Source: CAZIWW01 sp964543275
GTDB taxonomy: Bacteria > Patescibacteriota > Minisyncoccia > Moranbacterales > UBA11712
DNA: 10,958 nt
Direction of reading: 5' to 3'
Assembly (NCBI GenBank): GCA_964543275.1
Contig: CAZIWW010000026.1
Span: 1-10,958 of the forward strand
In this document: one piece after another, positions 5,558 to 10,958 of the stretch
How the letters are laid out: every line of letters starts with the position of its first letter
Position numbering within the stretch: position 1 is the stretch's first letter
Made by a program: the position numbers and the translations under genes
The notes under the pieces: generated by a model
Database searches by the model: none
What the model was told of the DNA's origin: nothing
Seen by the model: only the letters and a program-made list of their open reading frames with translations

Positions 5558-6139
5558 ATGTCTAAAGATAAATTGCGAGACAAGTCGGACAATGACCTGG
5601 TGGAGTATATTCTGACGAAGGACCCGGAGGCTTTTTCCGAATTGGTGAACCGCTATCAGGGGAAGATTTCTGTTTATTTGAAGAGGATGATTGGCAATGA
5701 GGCCGAGGTTAAGGACGCGCTTCAGGAAGTTTTTGTCAAGGTTTTTGAAAACCTTAGCCGTTTTGATTCTTCCAGAAAATTTTCTTCTTGGATTTACAGG
5801 ATTGCTCACAATGAAGCGGTGAATTTTATAAAAAAAAGGCAGCGGCGAAAGACAATCCAATGGGAAGATTTCCTTTCTTATTACAAGTGGGCGGAAGATA
5901 AGAATGAAGATATGGAAGATCTATGGTTGGAAAGAGAGCATAAAGAAAAGTTGAAACAGGCTTTTAAAAAGCTTTCGCCGAAATATAAGGAAGTTGCGAA
6001 GTTGAGATTTTTTGAAAACAAGTCTTACGAAGAAATTAGCAGGGCTTTGGGCAAGCCGGTAAACACAGTAGGGACTTTAGTAAACCGAGCTAAGAAGAAG
6101 TTAAAAGAGATGATTAAAAAAGAGGGAGAGCAGGCGTAG
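5558..6139 (+). CDS. ECF-type RNA polymerase sigma factor (sigma-70 family)
   Basis: The 193-residue protein has the two-domain plan of group 4 (ECF) sigma factors. Region 2 covers about 25-95, with the core-binding stretch EAEVKDALQEVFVKVF (48-63) and the -10-reading FSSWIYRIAHNEAVNFIKK (75-93). Region 4 covers about 132-185, with a helix-turn-helix SYEEISRALGKPVNTVGTLVNRAKKKL that reads the -35 element. Regions 1 and 3 are absent. It would direct core polymerase to a special promoter set. No anti-sigma gene follows: the next gene is HU on the other strand beyond a terminator. No Shine-Dalgarno is present, and the ATG lies almost inside the divergent tsaD promoter, so its expression may be leaderless or coupled to tsaD transcription. 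Confidence 0.92.
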   Translation: MSKDKLRDKSDNDLVEYILTKDPEAFSELVNRYQGKISVYLKRMIGNEAEVKDALQEVFVKVFENLSRFDSSRKFSSWIYRIAHNEAVNFIKKRQRRKTIQWEDFLSYYKWAEDKNEDMEDLWLEREHKEKLKQAFKKLSPKYKEVAKLRFFENKSYEEISRALGKPVNTVGTLVNRAKKKLKEMIKKEGEQA

Positions 6140-6159
6140 CTCTCTTTATAATCCAAACA

Positions 6160-6192
6160 AAAATCCCGCAATTTCTCATCACGGGATTTTTT
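6160..6192. terminator. Terminator between converging sigma and HU genes
   Basis: AAATCCCG (6161-6168) pairs with CGGGATTT (6182-6189) around a 13-base loop, followed by further T to 6192. A-runs on the other side allow use from both directions. Confidence 0.75.
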
Positions 6193-6212
6193 ATAGCTCC
6201 AAAACAGAACTT

Positions 6213-6488
6213 TTATTGCCCCAGCACGGAGTCTTTGAGCTTCTTAAGCACTCGAGCTTTTACGACAGTCTTGGCGGGGATCATAATTTCCTCTCCGGTA
6301 GCCGGATTGCGTCCCTTTCTAGCCTTCCTGTCTTTCTTTTCAATCTTTACTAGAGTGGGAATTTCGACCGGCTCGTTTTTAACCGTCTTCTTGACAATCT
6401 CGACCATGCTTTCAATGACAGCTGTCACGTCTTTCTTGGCGAGATTGGTGTCAGAGACAATTGCCTCTACGAGTTCTTTCTTCTTCAT
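6213..6488 (-). CDS. hup: HU/IHF-family DNA-binding protein
   Basis: The 91-residue protein matches the normal length of HU, a dimeric nucleoid protein that bends DNA. The helical part (1-40) begins with KKKELVEAIV. The beta-arm holds the signature RNPATGEEIMIPA (60-72), with P62 at the arm tip as the intercalating proline. The C-terminal helix is VLKKLKDSV. The usual GFGTF turn before the arm is replaced by IPTLVKI (43-49), a divergent but structurally plausible change. No Shine-Dalgarno is seen. The gene has its own promoter, a 14-base element shared with hsp20, and a terminator. Confidence 0.95.
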   Translation of the reverse strand: MKKKELVEAIVSDTNLAKKDVTAVIESMVEIVKKTVKNEPVEIPTLVKIEKKDRKARKGRNPATGEEIMIPAKTVVKARVLKKLKDSVLGQ

Positions 6489-6521
6489 TTGTGCTTTTGT
6501 TAATTATAAGTTAATTTAGAC

Positions 6522-6535
6522 AAGCTTATGTCTAA
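6522..6535 (-). promoter_or_regulatory. Element shared with hsp20 (candidate operator of HU)
   Basis: AAGCTTATGTCTAA matches the hsp20 element at 3221-3234 in 13 of 14 bases. Here it is part of a dyad: TTAGACA (6516-6522) and TGTCTAA (6529-6535), perfect 7-bp arms 6 bases apart. It lies 8 bases after the predicted -10 box. Confidence 0.4.
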
Positions 6536-6543
6536 CGGTTTGA

Positions 6544-6573
6544 ATAATAGCATAGTTTGAAAAAATAAGGCAA
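6544..6573 (-). promoter_or_regulatory. Candidate promoter of HU gene
   Basis: On the minus strand TTGCCT (6568-6573) and TATTAT (6544-6549) are 18 bases apart. A TATAAT nearer the gene (6503-6508) has no -35 partner at the right distance. Bases 6574-6719 hold no gene I can recognise; CCAGC/GCTGG (6609-6613/6630-6634) is a weak dyad there. Confidence 0.4.
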
Positions 6574-6719
6574 TAGCGGGATAAGAGAGAGCTGCTATAA
6601 TTGTCAAGCCAGCTGTAATTATATAAGAAGGCTGGAATTGGAGCAAATTTGCGTACAGCTAACACCATAAGGTGATACTTGGTATAGATTGGGGTTGCAT
6701 CTGTTAACTATCAACCAAG

Positions 6720-6868
6720 ATGTATATGCCCAAGTCTAAATATCCAAAAGAACAGCGATTTCGATGGCGCCAGCAAGCTGATAAATATCATCGTCTGGTA
6801 AAGGAGGTTTGCCAAATCTTCGGGGTATCCAGGAAATGCAATATAAATGGAGAACCCGTGATTTTGGA
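6720..6868 (+). pseudogene. N-terminal remnant of a transposase, frameshifted
   Basis: An ATG at 6720 (or 6726) opens a frame that reads PKSKYPKEQRFRWRQQADKY and then VKEVCQIFGVSRK, a helix-turn-helix like the N-terminus of IS481/IS3-type transposases. After RKC (6837-6839) that frame loses sense and stops at 6897-6899. The frame two bases on, beginning at 6839, reads QYKWRTRDFG, the expected continuation (YYKW...). A one-base deletion near 6838 explains this. The catalytic DDE domain is missing altogether. GGTTG/CAACC (about 6693-6716) just before the start may be part of an old element end. The family is inferred from motif resemblance only. Confidence 0.6.
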
Positions 6869-6912
6869 TTGTTCTTTAACAACAACAACTTTAACCTAAA
6901 TCACAGAAGAGG

Positions 6913-6920
6913 AAGGAGGT
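6913..6920 (+). promoter_or_regulatory. Strong Shine-Dalgarno that decides the gre-like start
   Basis: AAGGAGGT is followed after 7 bases by ATG at 6928. A GTG at 6919 in the same frame lies inside this site and is therefore unlikely to be the start. Most other genes here lack such a site. Confidence 0.8.
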
Positions 6921-6927
6921 GGTGCAG

Positions 6928-7386
6928 ATGTTCTACTTTCTGCCAGAAGATTTTGAGGATCTGAATGATCAAATTGAGCGAATCCGTGAAAAGATGAAAG
7001 AATTTGGCAGGGAAGCTGGAGAAAGCTGTCAAGAGGGAGCGGAAACGTGGCACGATAACTTTGCCTTTGAGGAGAGTCAGCGCCAGCAGTATATGTGGTC
7101 AAAGAGGTTGCGGGAGTTAATTCATATTAGGGACAACGCGTGCGTAATACGGCCGAGTCCTCAAGGCGATAAGGCAAGCATAGGCCGCGTGGTGACAATA
7201 CGAGATGTCACTACCGGAGAAACTCAAACCTTCAAAATAGGCAGCTACATGATTTTCGGGGAAAGAGAAGGGGTGTCGTATAATGCCCCATTGGCGCGGA
7301 CGTTGATTGGATCCGAGGTTGACGATGAAAGAACCGGAAAGATCGGAGACAGGCAAAAGACATTCAGGATTCTCAAAATCGAATAA
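6928..7386 (+). CDS. GreA/GreB-family transcription elongation factor-like protein
   Basis: With the ATG chosen from the Shine-Dalgarno, the protein has 152 residues, close to GreA (about 158). Residues 8-72 are a charged helical hairpin; its tip ETWHDNFAFEE (39-49) corresponds to the acidic SENAEYxAAxEE tip of Gre factors, with D43 and E48/E49 as candidates for the Mg-coordinating acids. Residues about 84-152 form the FKBP-like domain: IGRVVTIRDVTTGE, then VSYNAPLARTLIGSEVDDE, as in GreA. Gre factors enter the polymerase secondary channel and stimulate cleavage of backtracked RNA. The tip sequence departs from classical GreA, so a variant such as a Rnk-like or polymerase-modulating protein is possible. 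It stands alone, following a transposase remnant, with its own terminator. Confidence 0.72.
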   Translation: MFYFLPEDFEDLNDQIERIREKMKEFGREAGESCQEGAETWHDNFAFEESQRQQYMWSKRLRELIHIRDNACVIRPSPQGDKASIGRVVTIRDVTTGETQTFKIGSYMIFGEREGVSYNAPLARTLIGSEVDDERTGKIGDRQKTFRILKIE

Positions 7387-7394
7387 ATTCAACA

Positions 7395-7433
7395 AAAAAT
7401 GGCGCTGATCGTTTATTATTCAGCGCCTTTTTC
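7395..7433. terminator. Terminator after gre-like gene, overlapping end of kinase gene
   Basis: GGCGCTGA (7401-7408) and TCAGCGCC (7420-7427) form a perfect 8-bp stem, followed by five T, and A-runs flank the left side. It can serve both the gre-like gene and the opposite operon. The last residues of the kinase frame are encoded within it. Confidence 0.8.
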
Positions 7434-7703
7434 TTTTGGATAAAGTGAATCTTCGTCTAGGGCTAAAGCTTCCGCAAGCGGATAATGTACATTGTTGCCA
7501 AGCTTAAAAAAGCTTTTATCACGAATTATGCTTTTTATCAGTTTGCCTATTTTAGAATTAGAAGATTCATCAAATAGAATAAATTTTTTATTTTTATGAT
7601 GACTTCGTGAATAAGAATAAAGCTTTTTTGATAAAAAGGTTTTTCCGGCGCCATCAGCTCTTTCTATGACAATCCAAGATATTTTTTCATTTTTTTCAAT
7701 CAT
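7416..7703 (-). CDS. Thymidylate-kinase-like P-loop protein, C-terminally truncated
   Basis: The 95-residue product starts as a nucleoside-monophosphate kinase: strand ISWIVIE, then P-loop ERADGAGKT (14-22) with K21 and T22. Thymidylate kinases have EGxDGxGKT, so the first glycine is an arginine here. Normal length is near 200-215; the DRY/DRS substrate motif and lid are missing. The last residues (YPKEKGAE) are encoded by the terminator shared with the gre-like gene, which suggests that the original 3' part was lost by rearrangement. The ATG overlaps the Nudix stop by ATGA, and GGAGG (7708-7712) lies 4 bases before it. It is probably inactive, or a pseudogene. A different P-loop kinase cannot be excluded. 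Confidence 0.6.
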   Translation of the reverse strand: MIEKNEKISWIVIERADGAGKTFLSKKLYSYSRSHHKNKKFILFDESSNSKIGKLIKSIIRDKSFFKLGNNVHYPLAEALALDEDSLYPKEKGAE

Positions 7704-8143
7704 TTTGCCTCCAATAACGAAATTATATCAAATGTTTTTTTGATCACATTTTTTGTCGCTTCAGTGAAGTTATATTTGTCAGTTTCTTCTTTTGAAATCC
7801 AAGCGTAGTTTTGGTGTTCATCGCTTAGTTTTATATCTGCGCCGCTTATTGGCTTTACCAGAAAATTGATTTGGGTTGAGTCGCGAATTTCTCTCTCTTT
7901 TTCTATCTGATAATCAAAAACTGAAAACGGCATAATAATCTCCACATCAATACCGGTTTCTTCTTTAACTTCTCTTATTAAAGAAGCATCCGACGACTCT
8001 AGTAATTCTCTTTTCCCGCTCGGAAGCTCCCACATGCCGGGATAAATTTCCTCGTTTTCATGTCGTTGCAAAATTAAAATTTTTCCATCTTTTATTACCG
8101 CGCCTCCTAAAACTATTTTTTGAATAACTTGTTTATTGCTCAT
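7700..8143 (-). CDS. Nudix hydrolase
   Basis: The 147-residue protein has a perfect Nudix box, G43-x5-E49-x7-R57-E-V-K-E-E-T-G-I65, whose glutamates bind the Mg ions that cleave a nucleoside diphosphate linked to another group. The fold surrounds it: VLGGAVIKDGKILILQR, WELPSGK before the box, and a C-terminal FTEATKNVIKKTF helix. The W-x-L-P-S-G form is common in MutT and ADP-sugar type members, but the substrate cannot be read from sequence. It is joined to both neighbours by 4-base ATGA overlaps (aminotransferase upstream, kinase downstream), so translation is probably coupled. In this context a nucleotide-sugar or a modified nucleotide is a reasonable substrate. Confidence 0.93.
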   Translation of the reverse strand: MSNKQVIQKIVLGGAVIKDGKILILQRHENEEIYPGMWELPSGKRELLESSDASLIREVKEETGIDVEIIMPFSVFDYQIEKEREIRDSTQINFLVKPISGADIKLSDEHQNYAWISKEETDKYNFTEATKNVIKKTFDIISLLEAK

Positions 8144-9402
8144 AATAAATCTTGATAATATTTAGTGACTTTTTTAATGCCGCGGACATATGCGTCGACG
8201 ACCATTTTATCTTCTTTGAATGCCCACACCGGCATTTTCAGGGCGTTTTTGTAAAATCTTTCTGCAGCCGGAAAATCACCTTTTTTATAGAAAAAGGGAA
8301 ATTTTTTGTAGATAGGAAATAATTCCTGCGGACTTTGGAAAAGAGGCAAGAGATTCAATGGGCAAGTTGATCCCGGCCGATCCATTTCTGCTAAGCCCTC
8401 TGCTTGCAAAGCTCTAAAAAATACGTCTATTGGAAGTCTATCCAATTCTTCCCGCTTATACTGAAATATAAGTCCATACCATGATGGCTGAATGTCAGAG
8501 TTTAGCTTAGGAACAGATAGCCCCTTAATGCCGTTTAGTTCCTTGATAATTTTTCTGGCAAAAAAATCTTTAGTCTGTAGATATCTGTCCATATTTTTAA
8601 ATATCTCGTACGCTATTGCGATCGCCAATGGATGCGCGCGGTATTTTAATCCCATTCCAGTAACCGCGTATTTATGCCACGGGTGTTTTTTTGATATTTC
8701 TTGTTTGCACCTTTTGTTGTAATGTCCTAAAAGCAGCGCTTTATAATAAAATTCTTTGTTATCGGTGACAAAAATACCTCCTTCTCCTCCACTTATGTTT
8801 TTAGGTCCTTGCAAACTCCAGGCTGCCATATCCCCAAAGGAACCCGCGACTTTTCCTTTATACCTTGCGCCATGGGCGTGGGAGCAATCTTCAAGAAGAA
8901 GAAGTTTGTTTTTCTTGCAAAGAGCGGTAATTTTATCCATTTGACACGGCATACCCCACATATGAGTTATCACCACACCTTTAGTTCTCGGAGTAATTTT
9001 CTTCTCTATTTCCCTTGGGTCAATGTTGCCGTTTTCATCGCAGTCGCAAAGTGCAGGTTTTGCGCCAGTGAATAATAAAGGGGTAACTGTGGCAAAGAAA
9101 GTGTAAGCAGGGCAAATTACTTCGTCGCCTTCTTTAAATCCGGCGGCGATAAACATTGAATGAATAGCAGTGGTGCCAGAATTGCAAAGGAGCGCATATT
9201 TTCTGCCGTGATATTCTGCAAATTCATTCTCAAATTTTTCAAAAATGCCGCTCCTGTCGTAAATTGAAATACTTTCGTAGAGTTGATTAATAACCTGCCT
9301 TTCTATCTTTTTTGTCATTGGCGGCCAAATAAAACGAGCGTTCTGCTCGCTAATCGTTTTATCTCCTCCCAAGAGGGCTAATTTTGACTTATTGGATTTC
9401 AT
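8140..9402 (-). CDS. DegT/DnrJ/EryC1/StrS-family PLP-dependent aminotransferase
   Basis: The 420-residue protein is a fold type I sugar aminotransferase: it would transfer an amino group, usually from glutamate or glutamine, to a keto-sugar or keto-cyclitol. CNSGTTAI (73-80) binds the PLP phosphate; Y100 and F102 in CPAYTFFAT stack on the cofactor; EDCSHAHGA (171-179) has D172 for the pyridine nitrogen. The Schiff-base lysine is K201 in LQGPKNISGGEGG. The N-terminal LALLGGDKTI and IWPPMT resemble the branch that includes StsC-like scyllo-inosose aminotransferases, but this is only a resemblance. It is the second gene of a four-gene operon, overlapping both neighbours by ATGA. The oxidoreductase directly before it would make its keto substrate. 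No Shine-Dalgarno is seen. Confidence 0.93.
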   Translation of the reverse strand: MKSNKSKLALLGGDKTISEQNARFIWPPMTKKIERQVINQLYESISIYDRSGIFEKFENEFAEYHGRKYALLCNSGTTAIHSMFIAAGFKEGDEVICPAYTFFATVTPLLFTGAKPALCDCDENGNIDPREIEKKITPRTKGVVITHMWGMPCQMDKITALCKKNKLLLLEDCSHAHGARYKGKVAGSFGDMAAWSLQGPKNISGGEGGIFVTDNKEFYYKALLLGHYNKRCKQEISKKHPWHKYAVTGMGLKYRAHPLAIAIAYEIFKNMDRYLQTKDFFARKIIKELNGIKGLSVPKLNSDIQPSWYGLIFQYKREELDRLPIDVFFRALQAEGLAEMDRPGSTCPLNLLPLFQSPQELFPIYKKFPFFYKKGDFPAAERFYKNALKMPVWAFKEDKMVVDAYVRGIKKVTKYYQDLL

Positions 9403-10409
9403 TTTAGTAAAATTTTGGGCTCTATATATTGGCTTTTTCTTTTTGACTCGTATGCCGCTTCAATAAAAGCAAGGTGATTGAAATGAAATTCTGGACTGCC
9501 GATATTTTCTTTTTCTCCGCGGACAACTTTCACGAAATACTCAATCTGATCTTGAGCGGCTGAAGGCCAATGATGATCCCGCTTAAGAGATTCTTGCAGT
9601 TCCCCGTTCGGAAAAAGGCGTTCAATCTTGCCGCGCTCAATATGAATTATGCCTCTCGTCCCAAAGATGTTAATATATTCCTGTTTTGGCGGGATAACTC
9701 TGGATACCAACAGCGAACCAAATATTTTTTTAGTTTCGTACTTAAAAACAACTTCAGCTGTATCTTCGGCGTCGTATTCCATATTTTCTTTAGCAGCGTG
9801 TGACATCTCTGCAAATACTTTATCTGGAAGACCAAAATACCACATTAAAAGATCAATAATATGATAGCCCATATCAATGAGGCAGCCGCCGCCTGCCAGT
9901 TTTTTCTTTCCACGCCACCCTTCATGCGGACTGTTGGTGAAAAGAGTGTACTTTGCTTCTATAAAAAACGGAATTCCGATTTTATCTATCAATTGAAAGA
10001 AGGTTGAGTAAATAGGGTTAAATCTTCTCTGGAGAGTAACCATTATCTGAACATTGTTTGCTTGGGCGAGCTTGTTTAATTCTTTTGCTTGCGTCAAAGA
10101 AACAACAAAGGGTTTTTCTTTCAAAATATGAATTTTGCGCCAAATAGCCTCTTTAAGGATTTCGTAATGCAGATAATGCGGTACGGCGACAACGATAAAA
10201 TCAAGATTGTGATTCTTAAATAAGTCGTCAAGACTTTTATACCCTTTTGCGTCCTTATTTTCCGACAAGAAAGTTTCTAGTTTTTTATCATCAACTTCAA
10301 CAACTGCCACTAATTCTACATCAGGAGATGCTTTTACCGCGGGTATATGATCTTCTGTGGATTGATGACCAAGCCCTACTATTCCAACTTGTAGCTTATT
10401 TTCCTTCAT
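9399..10409 (-). CDS. Gfo/Idh/MocA-family NAD(P)-dependent oxidoreductase
   Basis: The 336-residue protein has the two domains of the family. The Rossmann domain (about 5-122) has GIVGLG (9-14) for the dinucleotide and the family hallmark EKP (98-100), with K99 catalytic. The C-terminal alpha/beta domain holds GGGCLIDMGYHIIDLL (173-188), in which D179 and H183 complete the catalytic set. Members oxidise or reduce a ring hydroxyl of sugars or inositols. Pairing with a DegT aminotransferase is the plan of NtdC/NtdA (kanosamine) and of streptomycin-type cyclitol clusters. It is the first gene of the operon; its TGA overlaps the next ATG. No Shine-Dalgarno is seen and the predicted leader is only about 11 bases. 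Confidence 0.93.
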   Translation of the reverse strand: MKENKLQVGIVGLGHQSTEDHIPAVKASPDVELVAVVEVDDKKLETFLSENKDAKGYKSLDDLFKNHNLDFIVVAVPHYLHYEILKEAIWRKIHILKEKPFVVSLTQAKELNKLAQANNVQIMVTLQRRFNPIYSTFFQLIDKIGIPFFIEAKYTLFTNSPHEGWRGKKKLAGGGCLIDMGYHIIDLLMWYFGLPDKVFAEMSHAAKENMEYDAEDTAEVVFKYETKKIFGSLLVSRVIPPKQEYINIFGTRGIIHIERGKIERLFPNGELQESLKRDHHWPSAAQDQIEYFVKVVRGEKENIGSPEFHFNHLAFIEAAYESKRKSQYIEPKILLK

Positions 10410-10426
10410 AAGGTTTTTTGCAATTC

Positions 10427-10456
10427 ATAATATTAAAAGATAGAGGACTTGTTCAA
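10427..10456 (-). promoter_or_regulatory. Candidate promoter of the four-gene operon
   Basis: On the minus strand TTGAAC (10451-10456) and TATTAT (10427-10432) are 18 bases apart, with a start near 10420. An imperfect inverted repeat just upstream, AGTGAAGCGCA (10456-10466) and TGCGTTCACT (10489-10498), touches the -35 box. Confidence 0.45.
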
Positions 10457-10522
10457 GTGAAGCGCAGGCGAAACAAACCATGTTGCATTGCGTTCACTGC
10501 TGTCATCCATAAGATGGTCCAA

Positions 10523-10641
10523 GTTTGCCCCGCACCAATCTTGTTTTTAGCCCCAAGGGGAGTCGAACCCCTCTTTTCAGGATGAAAACCTGATGTCCTA
10601 TCCGATAGACGATGGGGCCATAAATTAGTGCGGGGGCAAAC
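10523..10641. repeat. Inverted repeat clamping tRNA-Glu
   Basis: GTTTGCCCCGCAC (10523-10535) and GTGCGGGGGCAAAC (10628-10641) are reverse complements but for one extra base. They lie 12 bases after the 3' end and 8 bases before the 5' end of tRNA-Glu, so a precursor would carry a 13-bp stem outside the acceptor stem. Confidence 0.7.
10548..10619 (-). tRNA. tRNA-Glu(TTC)
   Basis: The acceptor GGCCCCA pairs with TGGGGCT, with a G1-T72 wobble; the discriminator is A (base 10548). The anticodon stem TCAGG/CCTGA closes loop TTTTCAT with anticodon TTC, reading GAA/GAG. The T arm is AGGGG/CCCCT with loop TTCGACT. CCA is not encoded. An outer inverted repeat brackets the gene. Confidence 0.94.
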
Positions 10642-10650
10642 AAAACCTGG

Positions 10651-10671
10651 CGTCCTAGACTGGGCTAGACG
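10651..10671. repeat. Small hairpin upstream of tRNA-Glu
   Basis: CGTCCTAG (10651-10658) pairs with CTAGACG (10665-10671) with one bulged C. It lies in the region where the tRNA-Glu promoter should be; I see no clear -35/-10 pair there. Confidence 0.35.
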
Positions 10672-10681
10672 AACGCGGCAG

Positions 10682-10828
10682 TTAAAATATTTTCCTGAAT
10701 AATTCTTCCTTTTTGTCGCTGTTGTTTTTCAGCTCAAATTCTCTTTTTCGCGCAATTGTTTTATTGTTATAAATTTCGTAATGAACAAGCTTATAGACGA
10801 AATTGCCAAATTTTCTTGGCTGTAATGG
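10682..10828 (-). pseudogene. C-terminal remnant of a second GIY-YIG endonuclease
   Basis: A 48-codon minus-strand frame bounded upstream by a TAG (10829-10831) reads RKFGNFVYKLVHYE, then TIARKREFELKNNSDKKEEL, ending RKIF and TAA. It aligns with the second half of the intact GIY-YIG protein (VDKLVYYE ... AIEREKQLKKW). There is no ATG, and no GIY or YIG motif is found in any minus frame of the 130 bases upstream, so the N-terminal half is lost. It lies next to tRNA-Glu, a common insertion site. Confidence 0.55.
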
Positions 10829-10870
10829 CTATATTAATAAAAAATCTCAACTTGGTCAACTAATTTATTC

Positions 10871-10953
10871 AAGGTTTAGCTTCAAACAGGCTTAAGGTGA
10901 AACCTTAGAATAGTAAAACTTTGCTTCTCTTTACAGAAGTAGGTTGCAAACCT
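10871..10953. repeat. Cluster of short AGGTT/AACCT hairpins
   Basis: TAAGGT-GAA-ACCTTA (10893-10907) and AGGTT-GCA-AACCT (10941-10953) are perfect hairpins, and GTTT/AAAC (10873-10887) is a weaker one. They share an AGGTT-type arm. The minus strand has short broken frames here but nothing I can assign. The window ends within the cluster. Confidence 0.45.
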
Positions 10954-10958
10954 GCTCC

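Noticed and set aside
3260..6139. PrsW-like protease and ECF sigma factor as a signalling pair
   Set aside because: No anti-sigma gene is in the window, and the two are separated by unrelated genes on the other strand, so proximity alone is not evidence.
6919..6927. GTG start at 6919 for the gre-like gene
   Set aside because: It overlaps the Shine-Dalgarno; the ATG at 6928 has ideal spacing.
1..10958. CRISPR array
   Set aside because: No series of equal repeats with unique spacers of similar length; the repeats here are short, imperfect or inverted.

Overview
The window looks like a piece of a small bacterial genome, most likely of the Candidate Phyla Radiation (Patescibacteria, perhaps Parcubacteria). 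This is an inference from AT-rich sequence, compact genes, tRNA genes without encoded CCA, little Shine-Dalgarno use, VanW and PrsW-type proteins, and many palindromic or oligomer repeats between and inside genes. TGA is used as a normal stop (vanW, the aminotransferase and the Nudix gene all end with it), so the SR1/Gracilibacteria code does not apply.

Layout. Bases 1-1060 are a tRNA region: tRNA-Arg(TCG) on the plus strand, and tRNA-Arg(TCT), tRNA-Lys(CTT) and tRNA-His(GTG) on the minus strand behind a strong promoter, the two directions meeting at one bidirectional terminator. Bases 1098-5436 hold minus-strand housekeeping and envelope genes: a secreted VanW-family protein, an Hsp20 chaperone, a PrsW-like membrane protease, a GIY-YIG nuclease enclosed by inverted repeats, and tsaD. 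A plus-strand ECF-type sigma factor (5558-6139) converges on an HU gene. Bases 6489-7433 are a disturbed stretch with a frameshifted transposase remnant and a Gre-like transcription factor preceded by a strong Shine-Dalgarno. Bases 7416-10409 are a four-gene minus-strand operon (Gfo/Idh/MocA oxidoreductase, DegT/StrS aminotransferase, Nudix hydrolase, thymidylate-kinase-like protein), each junction a 4-base ATGA overlap. Its last gene appears cut short at the Gre terminator. The right end has tRNA-Glu(TTC) clamped by an inverted repeat, then a decayed GIY-YIG gene.

How genes work together. The oxidoreductase/aminotransferase pair is the known oxidation-then-transamination arrangement for amino sugars or aminocyclitols; the substrate cannot be told from sequence. 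hsp20 and HU share a nearly identical 14-base element just after their predicted -10 boxes, which may mean common control.

Most unusual signals: tsaD carries three extra in-frame segments coinciding with repeats or hairpins (one of the same oligomer family as the long repeat in the tRNA operon, one sharing the TCCCGAC core of the repeats around the nuclease); the repeat-bounded GIY-YIG unit; and the shared hsp20/HU element. All are readings by eye, without database comparison.
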